Shown: positions 7,869 through 16,815 of the stretch, in pieces
Layout of the letters: every line of letters starts with the position of its first letter
Position numbering within the stretch: position 1 is the stretch's first letter
Made by a program: the position numbers and the translations under genes
Source of the DNA: Bacteroidales bacterium
Lineage (GTDB): Bacteria > Bacteroidota > Bacteroidia > Bacteroidales > JAAYJT01
Assembly (NCBI GenBank): GCA_012522795.1
Contig: JAAYJT010000046.1
Location: forward strand, 1 to 43,638
Reading direction: 5' to 3'
DNA length: 43,638 bases
The notes under the pieces: generated by a model
Seen by the model: the letters and a program-made list of their open reading frames with translations, nothing else
Database searches by the model: none
Told to the model about the DNA's origin: nothing

Positions 7869-9833
7869 ATGCCGGCAGAACTTGATCCCCGCCTGAACTA
7901 TGAAGCCACCAAAGAAGCCATTGGTTATGTTTCGCGCCATAATGCCACCCAAAGTGATTACGACCGTTTGGGTTTCATGTCGGGTCTTGAAGTACATCAG
8001 CAACTTAATACCTCCCGGAAACTTTTTTGTCGCTGCCCAACGGGAATATATCAGGAACCTGATGACTATGATGCTGAAATTATACGCCACATGCGTCCCA
8101 CTCTTGGTGAATTAGGCGAGCACGACAGTACGGCGTTAATGGAGTTCAAAACCAGAAAGACAATTATTTACCGCGTAAAAGGCTCTACTGCCTGCACTTA
8201 CGAAATTGACGATGCAGCTCCATTTCTTATTAACCAGGAAGCTCTGGCACAGGCTATTGAAATTTCGCTGTTGTGCCGTTTAAACATTGTTGGCGAAGTC
8301 CATATTACCCGAAAACATTATCTTGACGGAAGTATCCCCGCTGGGTTTCAGCGTACTGCAATAATTGGCGTTGAAGGCGAAATCCCGCTGAAAGACAAAA
8401 ACATTCGGGTTATTCAGCTATGTATTGAAGAAGATACCTGTCGCGAGGTTTCTGACAAAGGTCATGTCAGAGTGTTCAGAACTGACCGCATGGGAATGCC
8501 ACTCATTGAGATCGTAACCTATCCTGATATGGTTAACCCCGACGAAGTCATGGAAGCCTGCAATTATATCCGTTTTTTGAACCGCAGCACCGGAAAGGTT
8601 CGTACCGGAATGGGAGCCGCCAGGCAGGATGTAAACGTTAGCTGCAAAGGCGGTGCACGTGTGGAAATAAAAGGAGTGGCTCATACCAAATGGATACCTG
8701 AACTTACTCATAATGAGGTATTCAGGCAGTATGCATTGTTAAATATCAGAGCCAGATTGCTTGAATCATACCCCGATTGGAAAAATTGGAAAATATCTTC
8801 ACAAAAAATATCACGCAAAGACATCCAGTTCAAATATGAACCACTGGCTTTTGCTCAACGCGACAAACTAACAGTTTATGCTGTTAATCTGCCCGGATTT
8901 AAAAGTATTTTGTCTCATTTTACCCAACCCGGTAAAATATTCGCCGATGAGATAAGCGACAGAATAAAGGTAATCGCTTGTATTGACAAACCTAATATGG
9001 TTCATTCAGAAATGATCAATTCAGTTTTAGAACCGGAAACCATTAAGAAAATCGAATCATTGCTGCACGCTAAGGAAAATGATGCTCAGGTTATAATCTG
9101 GGGACCGTCCGGTGATATCCCTACAGCTCTTGAAACCATTGAAGAGCGATGTATTCTTGCTTTTCAGGGTGTACCGAAAGAAACCCGTAAATCATTTAAG
9201 GATGGTACAACCATCTTTGAGAGAGTGCTGCCGGGTGCCAACCGTATGTATCCTGATACTGATTCTCCACCCATCCCGCTAAAGGATGAACATATTGAAG
9301 AAATAAGAAAACAATTACCCGAAGATGTTATTGACAGATATCATAAACTTAAAAACTGGAATGTGCCGGAAGACACCTATATCTATATTTTTAAGAAAAA
9401 TCTTTTTCCGCTTGCAGAAAGGATAGTAAATGAATTAGATGTACCTCCATCATTCTGTGGAACTTTCTTCGGACATACTCTGAAAAACATAGAAGGGCGT
9501 TACAAACCCTCGTCTGCATTTAATTATAAGACTATTTACGGACTTTTTAAATTTCTGAAAGAAAAAGGACTGGATTTTGAACTTGCCAAGAAAATGATGC
9601 CAGTGGTTTATCAATATCCAAAAATGGAATTTGATTCGGTGCTGGTCAACATAAATTATAAACCGGTTAAGAAAAAAAATATCATAGACCATATTTCTTT
9701 TCTGAAGAAAAAATTCATTCCAAAACGAAACCATCGTAACCCAAATGATGAAAACAACTGGATAATGGGGCAATTAAGGCAGGCTGCCATTGGTAACATG
9801 TCTTTAACCGAATTAGCACAACATCTTAAATAA
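7869..9833 (+). CDS. gatE: Archaeal-type glutamyl-tRNA(Gln) amidotransferase subunit E
   Basis: This 654-residue protein is the tRNA-binding and kinase/transamidase subunit of GatDE, which converts Glu-tRNA(Gln) to Gln-tRNA(Gln) in the cytoplasm. The GatB/GatE cradle domain is clear: GLEVHQQLNT at about 39-48, then KLFCRCP. Next come HYLDGSIPAGFQRT, LCIEEDTCRE and the diagnostic GMGAARQDVNVSCKGGARVE. Residues from about 310 form the AspRS-like insert that distinguishes GatE from GatB, followed by a GatB-type tail ending in NWIMGQLRQAA. The length is close to archaeal GatE (about 620-640). The gene is followed after 12 nt by an M28 peptidase gene and then by gatD. GatDE is classically archaeal, so its presence here suggests ancient transfer (inference). 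Confidence 0.93.
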   Translation: MPAELDPRLNYEATKEAIGYVSRHNATQSDYDRLGFMSGLEVHQQLNTSRKLFCRCPTGIYQEPDDYDAEIIRHMRPTLGELGEHDSTALMEFKTRKTIIYRVKGSTACTYEIDDAAPFLINQEALAQAIEISLLCRLNIVGEVHITRKHYLDGSIPAGFQRTAIIGVEGEIPLKDKNIRVIQLCIEEDTCREVSDKGHVRVFRTDRMGMPLIEIVTYPDMVNPDEVMEACNYIRFLNRSTGKVRTGMGAARQDVNVSCKGGARVEIKGVAHTKWIPELTHNEVFRQYALLNIRARLLESYPDWKNWKISSQKISRKDIQFKYEPLAFAQRDKLTVYAVNLPGFKSILSHFTQPGKIFADEISDRIKVIACIDKPNMVHSEMINSVLEPETIKKIESLLHAKENDAQVIIWGPSGDIPTALETIEERCILAFQGVPKETRKSFKDGTTIFERVLPGANRMYPDTDSPPIPLKDEHIEEIRKQLPEDVIDRYHKLKNWNVPEDTYIYIFKKNLFPLAERIVNELDVPPSFCGTFFGHTLKNIEGRYKPSSAFNYKTIYGLFKFLKEKGLDFELAKKMMPVVYQYPKMEFDSVLVNINYKPVKKKNIIDHISFLKKKFIPKRNHRNPNDENNWIMGQLRQAAIGNMSLTELAQHLK

Positions 9834-9845
9834 CAGGCACTTAAA

Positions 9846-11126
9846 ATGAAAAACAGATTAATTAGGAATATAAGTTTCATAGCTGCATTATTTTTATTTG
9901 CAGCACCGACATTGCATGCTCAGCAGCAATATGTGTATAATTCAGATATTGACAGCGTAATTGCTTATTATACTGATAAAATTGACCCGGATCAAATTGC
10001 TTCATACATGCAGGAGCTGGAAAATATGGGTACCAGATTTTGTCTTGCTGAAAACAGAAAAGAAGTAGCTGAGTGGATACAAAATAAATTCATAGCATTT
10101 GGCTATCCTGACACTTATCTGGATTCATTCCTGATGATCAATACTTATCAGGGAATTTCCTATGAAACCTGGCAATACAATGTTATAAGCTCTATCTCCG
10201 GTCATTCCCGTCAGGACGAAATTTATATTCTTGGAGCACATTATGACGATATCATTTCACAACCGGGTAACCCGTTCATAATAGCTCCCGGAGCCGATGA
10301 CAATGCCAGTGGTGTTGCTGTTGCCCTTGAAGTGGCACGTGTTATGAAAGAATATAATTATCAACCCGAAGCAACTATAAAATTTATAGCTTTTGCAGCC
10401 GAAGAAGTAGGTTTGAAAGGAAGCTGGAATTATGCTGAAAAGGCTTTTGATAATAATACGGATATAAAAATGATGATCAACAACGATATGATCAGTAATA
10501 ATACTGCACCTGAGGAAGATTGGAGGTTTAAGCTGTATAAATATAATGAGGCAGAATGGCTGGCTGAACTTGCCAAATATATTGCATTGAATTTCACAAC
10601 ATTAAATGTTGAAGAGTTTGTTCATACCTCTGCAAATACTGATAGCTGGCCCTTTCATCATTACGGATACAGTGCGGTATTTCTTCATGAACATGAATTT
10701 TCGCCATACTATCACTCGGTAAACGACTTGGTAGTTAATACAAACAAATATTATGCTGCTGAATTAACAAAAGTATCACTTGGTATGCTGGTGCATGAGA
10801 ACGGTACCGGAATTAATGTAAATGGCATAGCTCCTATTTTATCTGTTAGTTCAAGGCTTTATCAGAACTTTCCAAATCCTTCTTCGGGTCATACAACAAT
10901 TAAATATTCATTATCAAAACCCGAAAAAGTTACTTTACAGATATTTGATGCTGCAAACCGTTTGATGGCTGTATTGTATGACGGATGGCAGGAAACCGGT
11001 ACACATCAGATCATTTTTAACACTTCTGATCTGGCTTCGGGAATATATTTCTGTCGCTTGCAAACAGATAATAATTCAGCTACAATTAAAATGGCAGTTT
11101 ACAGGCAGGATCTCACAAAAAACTGA
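9846..11126 (+). CDS. Secreted M28-family metallopeptidase with T9SS C-terminal sorting domain
   Basis: This 426-residue protein has a signal peptide (about 1-25, ending LHAQQQ). The M28 zinc aminopeptidase domain covers about 50-325. The expected ligands are present: His132 (LGAHYDDI), Asp151 (PGADDNASG), Glu186/Glu187 (FAAEEVGLKGS), Asp214 (NNDMIS) and His290 (YYHSVND). The last ~85 residues are a type A T9SS sorting domain (LYQNFPNPSSGHTTIKY through ASGIYFCRLQ). The protein is therefore probably exported and attached to or released from the cell surface. It lies 12 nt after gatE and 46 nt before gatD on the same strand. That is an odd place for a secreted peptidase, since the flanking genes act in cytoplasmic tRNA charging. 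Confidence 0.88.
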   Translation: MKNRLIRNISFIAALFLFAAPTLHAQQQYVYNSDIDSVIAYYTDKIDPDQIASYMQELENMGTRFCLAENRKEVAEWIQNKFIAFGYPDTYLDSFLMINTYQGISYETWQYNVISSISGHSRQDEIYILGAHYDDIISQPGNPFIIAPGADDNASGVAVALEVARVMKEYNYQPEATIKFIAFAAEEVGLKGSWNYAEKAFDNNTDIKMMINNDMISNNTAPEEDWRFKLYKYNEAEWLAELAKYIALNFTTLNVEEFVHTSANTDSWPFHHYGYSAVFLHEHEFSPYYHSVNDLVVNTNKYYAAELTKVSLGMLVHENGTGINVNGIAPILSVSSRLYQNFPNPSSGHTTIKYSLSKPEKVTLQIFDAANRLMAVLYDGWQETGTHQIIFNTSDLASGIYFCRLQTDNNSATIKMAVYRQDLTKN

Positions 11127-11172
11127 AACAACTGATTGATTAATAATTTGTCCTTATCAACTAAGTATAATA

Positions 11173-12558
11173 ATGAGCGATGATTTTTTTCAGGGATACA
11201 AAGGCAAGGCACTCAAAACGCTAAAAAAATATCAGGTCAGGGTTTGGGGGCATGTGCATGTGAACACAACAAGGGGTGTTTTTCATGGTACTATACTGCC
11301 ACGAGCCGAAAATGACGACAGCAACCATATTGTTTTAAAGATCCCAAGCGGTTATAATTTGGGCATCAATGTTGCCAATATCATTGAGATGACCGAAACG
11401 GACTATAAAAAAGTATCATATAAAATTGCTGAAAAGAAATTCCCATTTTCTCCTGAATTACCAAACGTAAAATTATTTGGCACCGGAGGCACTATTGCTT
11501 CCCGTCTCGATTATCGTACCGGAGCTGTAATTCCGGCATTTTCGCCGGGTGAATTATATGGTTCTGTACCCGAATTGGCATCCATTTGTAATTTATCAAC
11601 AGAAAAATTATTTTCGATCTTCAGCGAAAACATGGGTCCTGATCAGTATAGAAAGCTTGCAATAGCCATTGGCAAAGAAATTGAATCAGGCATTGATGGC
11701 ATTGTTATCGCTCACGGTACTGATACTATGCATTATACTGCTGCAGTTCTAACATTTATGGTTCAGAACCCTCCAATCCCCATTGTTCTTGTAGGCTCGC
11801 AACGTTCATCCGACCGTCCCAGTTCCGATGCCGCACTGAATCTTATGTATGCTACCACAGCCGCAGGCCACGGCAATATTGCAGAAGTTATGGTTTGTAT
11901 GTTTGGATCTACTTCTGATAAATATGGATTTTTACACCGGGGAACAAGGGTGAGGAAAATGCATTCATCATGTCGTTCCACTTTCCGAACCCTCAGCGAC
12001 CATCCCCTTGCTACTGTTACTCTTGATGGTGTTAAACCTTTAAAATCAAAATACAACCAGAGGAGAAAAGACAAAAAAGTAAAAATCCTTCCCTTTTTTG
12101 AAGAAAAAGTTGCACTTGTGTATTATTACCCCAATATGCAGCCCGATATTATCGAAATGATGATTGAGCGGGGTTACAGGGGTATTATTATTGCCGGAAC
12201 CGGCCTGGGACACATAAACAAACCTCTTTATCCTGCAATTGAAAAAGCTGTTAAAAACAATATTGCTGTTTACATGACGGTTCAAACCTTATGGGGTTAT
12301 GCAAACATGTTTGTATATGAAACAGGACGAGATTTAATTGCAAAAGGTGTAATTCCTGCTGAGAATATGCTACCCGAAGTCGCCTACATAAAACTGGGCT
12401 GGGCTTTGGGTCAGACAAGCGACCTTGAAGAAGTAAAAAGGATCATGTTAGCCCCTGTAAATGACGACATTACGTTGCGTGAACCATATAATGGCTATCT
12501 TGTTTATCAGGGTGGAGTTCCTGAGGTTGAGGAATTTATCCGCAAAGTACATAAATGA
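11173..12558 (+). CDS. gatD: Archaeal-type glutamyl-tRNA(Gln) amidotransferase subunit D
   Basis: This 461-residue subunit is an L-asparaginase-like glutaminase that supplies ammonia to GatE. An N-terminal SH3-like GatD-specific domain (about 1-90, VRVWGHVHVNTTRGVFHGT) precedes the asparaginase fold. Catalytic motifs are intact: GTGGTIAS (residues 103-110), HGTDTM (181-186, with Thr183 and Asp184), and Lys262 in RGTRVRKMHSS. The N-terminal domain and its adjacency to gatE separate it from ordinary AnsA/AnsB asparaginases. It is probably co-transcribed with gatE and the intervening peptidase. It is slightly longer than typical archaeal GatD. Confidence 0.93.
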   Translation: MSDDFFQGYKGKALKTLKKYQVRVWGHVHVNTTRGVFHGTILPRAENDDSNHIVLKIPSGYNLGINVANIIEMTETDYKKVSYKIAEKKFPFSPELPNVKLFGTGGTIASRLDYRTGAVIPAFSPGELYGSVPELASICNLSTEKLFSIFSENMGPDQYRKLAIAIGKEIESGIDGIVIAHGTDTMHYTAAVLTFMVQNPPIPIVLVGSQRSSDRPSSDAALNLMYATTAAGHGNIAEVMVCMFGSTSDKYGFLHRGTRVRKMHSSCRSTFRTLSDHPLATVTLDGVKPLKSKYNQRRKDKKVKILPFFEEKVALVYYYPNMQPDIIEMMIERGYRGIIIAGTGLGHINKPLYPAIEKAVKNNIAVYMTVQTLWGYANMFVYETGRDLIAKGVIPAENMLPEVAYIKLGWALGQTSDLEEVKRIMLAPVNDDITLREPYNGYLVYQGGVPEVEEFIRKVHK

Positions 12559-12569
12559 TTGAATTTATC

Positions 12570-12577
12570 TATTTTTG
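12570..12577 (+). promoter_or_regulatory. Candidate -7 box (TATTTTTG) upstream of the response regulator
   Basis: A TAnnTTTG match begins 12 bp after the gatD stop codon and 120 nt before the ATG of the sigma-54-type regulator. It would give the regulator its own transcript with a long leader. Confidence 0.3.
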
Positions 12578-12689
12578 TAAATACAGCTCGCAACAAATCA
12601 GAGCTTATCATGTTAAACACATAATAAAGGATCTGAAGTTTTTATAAAAATTTCAAACCAGATAAAAACAGATTTTCAAAAATTAATTA

Positions 12690-14054
12690 ATGCACCAGGT
12701 TTTAATAGTTGATGACGATCCTACTTTCTGCATGATGCTAAAAACATTTCTTGAACAGAAAAACTTCGGGGTTAAGGCAGTATTCAGTGCAGGAAGCGGG
12801 TCAAGAGCATTCCAAGATTTTGATTTCGATATTGTCCTTACTGATTATCGCCTTCCTGATAAAGATGGTATTGAACTTCTTAAAGAATTCAAATCACTGA
12901 AACCGGAAACACCGGTAATACTTATGACAAGGTATGCTGATATCAGAATGGCTGTGAATGCTATTAAACTCGGGGCTTTTGAATATGTTACTAAACCCGT
13001 TAATCCTGATGAGATTCTGCTTACTATCCGGAATGCTTTAAAAAAGAAAGAAGAAACTGAGAAACAGCGCGAAAGAATAAGTAAGGGATTCAATATAAGA
13101 TCTACCGATTTTCAGTTCATAGAGGGTAAAAGCGCTGAAGCACAAAGGATCATGCAATATGCCAGTTTGGTTGCACCTACTGATATATCGGTAATAATCC
13201 ATGGTGATAGCGGAACAGGAAAAGAATATATTGCACGAACCATTCATCTGAAAAGTAAAAGGAAGAACAAACCTTTTGTGGCGGTTGACTGCGGAGCCCT
13301 GTCAAAAGAGCTTGCAGGCAGCGAATTGTTCGGGCATATGAAAGGTTCGTTTACCGATGCACATACTGATAAGGAAGGGCAGTTCCAGATCGCTAACGGA
13401 GGCACTTTGTTCCTGGATGAAATCGGGAACCTGTCGTATGAAATCCAGTTAAAGCTGTTACGTGCCACTCAGGAAATGAAGATCCGGCGAATTGGCGGAA
13501 CACAGGATATAAAGATAGATGTACGGATTATTGTGGCATCGAACGAAGATCTGGACAAGGCTGTGAAAAAAGGAACATTCAGAGAAGACCTTTATCATCG
13601 CCTCAACGAGTTTAAAATTGAAATGCCGTCTTTGAAAGATCGTAAAGATGATATTGAGATTTTTTCCATGCACTTTCTAAAAAAAGCAAATCAGGAGCTC
13701 GAAAAAAATATTGATTCTATTGATGAAAGAGTGATGAATAAATTCATGATTTATTCATGGCCGGGAAATATTCGTGAACTCCGAAATGTAATAAAGCGCG
13801 CTGTTCTGCTGGCTCAGGAACATACAATAACCATTGACCTGCTTCCTTCAGAAATATTACAGCCTGCTGAAAACAACGACAAAACCTCATTAGATACTAC
13901 TGATCTGAAAGCCATATCAGAAGCCAACGAACGTCATTTAATTACAAAAACACTGGAAAAAGCCCATTATAACAAAACCAAAGCAGCGCAAATGCTTAAT
14001 ATTGACCGCAAAACCCTTTATAATAAAATGCGGTTATACGGCATCGAAGGTTAA
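12690..14054 (+). CDS. NtrC/ZraR-type sigma-54-dependent response regulator
   Basis: This 454-residue transcription activator has the standard order. Receiver domain about 1-120 with phospho-acceptor Asp52 in TDYRLPD. AAA+ domain about 143-385 with Walker A GDSGTGKE at 172-179 and Walker B GGTLFLDEIG. C-terminal Fis-type helix-turn-helix at about 425-450 (NKTKAAQMLNIDRKTLYNKM). The sigma-54 contact loop, normally GAFTGA, reads GSFTDA at 219-224. The gene converges with a large hybrid histidine kinase, 9 nt between stops, which is a possible but unproven partner. I see no clear sigma-54 -24/-12 promoter in the window, so its targets are unknown. Confidence 0.92.
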   Translation: MHQVLIVDDDPTFCMMLKTFLEQKNFGVKAVFSAGSGSRAFQDFDFDIVLTDYRLPDKDGIELLKEFKSLKPETPVILMTRYADIRMAVNAIKLGAFEYVTKPVNPDEILLTIRNALKKKEETEKQRERISKGFNIRSTDFQFIEGKSAEAQRIMQYASLVAPTDISVIIHGDSGTGKEYIARTIHLKSKRKNKPFVAVDCGALSKELAGSELFGHMKGSFTDAHTDKEGQFQIANGGTLFLDEIGNLSYEIQLKLLRATQEMKIRRIGGTQDIKIDVRIIVASNEDLDKAVKKGTFREDLYHRLNEFKIEMPSLKDRKDDIEIFSMHFLKKANQELEKNIDSIDERVMNKFMIYSWPGNIRELRNVIKRAVLLAQEHTITIDLLPSEILQPAENNDKTSLDTTDLKAISEANERHLITKTLEKAHYNKTKAAQMLNIDRKTLYNKMRLYGIEG

Positions 14055-14063
14055 AAATTCAAA

Positions 14064-16667
14064 TTATTCGTATTCCTTGGCTTTTTTCTTCAGTTTAGGA
14101 AAAACAGAAGCACTCTTTTTCCTGATTGAAGCTATAAGGTTTTTAAATTCACGATGCTGGGGATTTCCATTGATCTTTTCAAGTTTGAGCAAATCTTCTG
14201 TTACGCCTTTCATGCCTAAGTGTGCATATGAAGTGAGCATTCTGTGAGCAAGAGTGGAAATAGCTTCGTAATTGTTTTCCTTTAAATTTGCTTCAAGGGT
14301 TTTAATGTTTTTAGTATTTTCATCCACAAACGAATTAATGATAACAGCCACAGCTTTTTTATTTCCTCCAGCAAAACGTTTAACATCGCTGAGGTCAAAT
14401 TCCATATCTTCTGATGTATGTTCATCCGGCTTCTCAGCAACAGTTTGTATGCTTGTTTTATAATCAAATCCAAATTGTTCGGCAAGCTTCATAAACAGTT
14501 CACTTTCGCGATAAGGCTTTAGTATATAATCGTCCATTCCCGATTTCATATAATGATCAAGATCGTCTTCCATAATATTTGCCGTAATGGCAATAACAGG
14601 CATTGAAGCTTTATCCAGATCTGCAATAGCACGGATTTTTTGAGTAAGCTCAATACCGCTCATATCGGGCATATGAATATCGGTAAGAATTAGATCGTAT
14701 TCGTTTTGCATGATCATCTCCAACGCCTTTTCGCCGCTTGAAGCAAAATCAACCCTGACATCCCAGCGCTCGAGGATCATGGTTGTAAGCTTTATATTAA
14801 ACGGATCGTCATCAACAAGCAAAATATATTTGTCTTTCAATACATCTGATTCTATTTTCTCCATTTCCATTGAAAGCAATAAATCGTCAGCATCAGCAAA
14901 CGTATAGGGTATCTCAAAATAAAAAACAGAGCCTTTGCCTTCTTCTGAAGCAACACCAATAAGTCCATCCTGCATCTCGATAAGGCTTTTGCTGATAGTA
15001 AGCCCCAGACCTGTGCCACCAAACTTACGGCTCAGAGAAGAATCAGCCTGGGTAAAACCTTCAAAAATGCTATTAAGTTTTTTGGGGTGAATACCAATGC
15101 CTGTATCATGAACTTCAAACCTTACTTTCACTTGATTTTTCAAGACAAAAGTGCTGCTGGTCTTACGACAGATCACAAAGACTTTTCCTCTTTCAGTAAA
15201 CTTTATTGCATTCCCAACCAGATTAAAAAGTATTTGCTTCAGGCGCAATGGGTCGCCAATTAATTTCTCGTTATTATCAAACTCAATATGATAGCCAAAC
15301 CCGATTCCTTTTTCTTTTGCTCTGATCCTGAAGGTTCTGTAGGTTTCAGCCATTACATCTTCAACTGAGAACGGAATTTTTTCGAGTTTAAGTTTACCTT
15401 GTTCCAATTTGCTGAAATCCAGAATATCATTAACCAGCGATAATAAATGATCTGACGATATCTTAACAGCATTCAACTGATCAGTTTGTTCCTTATCAAG
15501 AGCTGTCCTACTCAGTTGTTCTGAAAAACCAACTATTGAATTCAAGGGGGTTCTTATCTCATGGCTCATCGTTGCAAGAAAATCCTCCTTCACTTTTGCA
15601 AGTTGTTCGGCTTTTTGCTTTGCAATGAAAAGCTGGTTTCTAAAGAAATTACTTCTTGAAATGGATCGCAAAATAAAAAACAGAAATATCAGGATTATAA
15701 ACAAACTTGCAAGCATTACAGAGCTTATAAGCATTACCGATTTCCCGGCAACGTCGCTGGCATCAGTTATTTGCTGCGATACCAGTGCCGTTTCTTCCTC
15801 CTCAAGTTCAGCAATTATATCCATTATCTGGCTGATGATCAGGGAGTTATTTTTAAGCAGTTCCAGTTCTTTTTCAAAAAGCTGTGCCTGTATCTGAGTT
15901 TCCTCTACTCTCAGTTCATTCAGTATTTTTTGAATGCGATACAGAAGCACGGTATCGGTTTGAACCAGAATACTGGTATCTCTAACAATTTTTGTTTCAC
16001 GTAGAACCTGCTCAATGGGTTTTATTATCTCTTCGGTTTTTTCTTCCTTACTTGAAAAAAGACTGGCTATCCTGGAAAAAAAGCTTTTTGACTGCTCTAC
16101 TTTTTTTGTCTCTTCAGGTTGTTCAATCAAAAGAGTATCAATAAGCGACTCAGTTACTGATGTTTGCGTATAAATCCGGGTTCGGGTAGTATCAGGAGTA
16201 GTTTCACGTAGTTTTTCAAGTGCCAGTTTTGAATAATTCACCGAATCGGCAGCCCGTTTAAATATCATAAACTCATCAATGTTTCTGAGCCTTGTATTCA
16301 GCAAAACCGAAATCTGGCTAACCTTGCCAAACTGCATATAATTTTCGGCTGTAAGAAGTTTCAGGGTATCAATGTTTTTATTGGCTTTTTTAATATACGA
16401 TAGATAGTTCTTAAAATATTCCTCATCCTTCATGAGTATATAGATCCGCATATTGTTTTCGGCTTCTGTCAGAACAGAAAATGTTTCTCTGAGTTTTGGA
16501 AGCTTTTTACCAGGCCTTGAAAGCTCAATCACACTCTTTAGCAATTTCGAAGTACTCTCATAAGTAAAATACCCGGCCGCCACTACAGTAAGAAAAGCAA
16601 AGGTAAAGCCCAGGATCACATTGGTCCTTATGCCATAGGTTCTGATATGAAGCTTTTTTTCTGACAT
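14064..16667 (-). CDS. Membrane-bound hybrid histidine kinase with receiver and Hpt domains
   Basis: This 867-residue sensor has transmembrane helix 1 at about 15-34 and helix 2 at about 311-333. Between them lies a ~275-residue helical extracytoplasmic region with a charged, low-complexity stretch (about 155-245). Cytoplasmic domains are HisKA with His369 in ATMSHEIRTPLNS, and HATPase_c (NLVGNAIKF and GTGLGLTISK boxes). A receiver domain follows with Asp663 in LTDIHMPD, then a C-terminal Hpt domain with His808 in TLAHRML. This is a complete phosphorelay chain lacking only a final response regulator. The convergent sigma-54 regulator at 12690-14054 is a candidate. The ligand is unknown and the sensory region matches no family I can name. 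Confidence 0.92.
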   Translation of the reverse strand: MSEKKLHIRTYGIRTNVILGFTFAFLTVVAAGYFTYESTSKLLKSVIELSRPGKKLPKLRETFSVLTEAENNMRIYILMKDEEYFKNYLSYIKKANKNIDTLKLLTAENYMQFGKVSQISVLLNTRLRNIDEFMIFKRAADSVNYSKLALEKLRETTPDTTRTRIYTQTSVTESLIDTLLIEQPEETKKVEQSKSFFSRIASLFSSKEEKTEEIIKPIEQVLRETKIVRDTSILVQTDTVLLYRIQKILNELRVEETQIQAQLFEKELELLKNNSLIISQIMDIIAELEEEETALVSQQITDASDVAGKSVMLISSVMLASLFIILIFLFFILRSISRSNFFRNQLFIAKQKAEQLAKVKEDFLATMSHEIRTPLNSIVGFSEQLSRTALDKEQTDQLNAVKISSDHLLSLVNDILDFSKLEQGKLKLEKIPFSVEDVMAETYRTFRIRAKEKGIGFGYHIEFDNNEKLIGDPLRLKQILFNLVGNAIKFTERGKVFVICRKTSSTFVLKNQVKVRFEVHDTGIGIHPKKLNSIFEGFTQADSSLSRKFGGTGLGLTISKSLIEMQDGLIGVASEEGKGSVFYFEIPYTFADADDLLLSMEMEKIESDVLKDKYILLVDDDPFNIKLTTMILERWDVRVDFASSGEKALEMIMQNEYDLILTDIHMPDMSGIELTQKIRAIADLDKASMPVIAITANIMEDDLDHYMKSGMDDYILKPYRESELFMKLAEQFGFDYKTSIQTVAEKPDEHTSEDMEFDLSDVKRFAGGNKKAVAVIINSFVDENTKNIKTLEANLKENNYEAISTLAHRMLTSYAHLGMKGVTEDLLKLEKINGNPQHREFKNLIASIRKKSASVFPKLKKKAKEYE

Positions 16668-16734
16668 TTTAGCCTAAAAAATCTCAACAATTTTTTGAGT
16701 ATAAAAATACTATTTTTTCTTAAAATTGAAACTA

Positions 16735-16765
16735 TTGAATCAATCAAAATATTGTAATGATTCAA
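16735..16765. repeat. Inverted repeat TTGAATCA/TGATTCAA between the kinase and xth
   Basis: Perfect 8-bp arms at 16735-16742 and 16758-16765 are separated by 15 nt. They lie upstream of the hybrid kinase start and downstream of the exonuclease III stop, both on the minus strand. This could be an operator for the kinase or a weak hairpin. The evidence is symmetry only. Confidence 0.3.
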
Positions 16766-16815
16766 CATCTAAATTCAATAAGGTGGTAGAGCCGATGGAT
16801 TGTAACTAAAACTTA

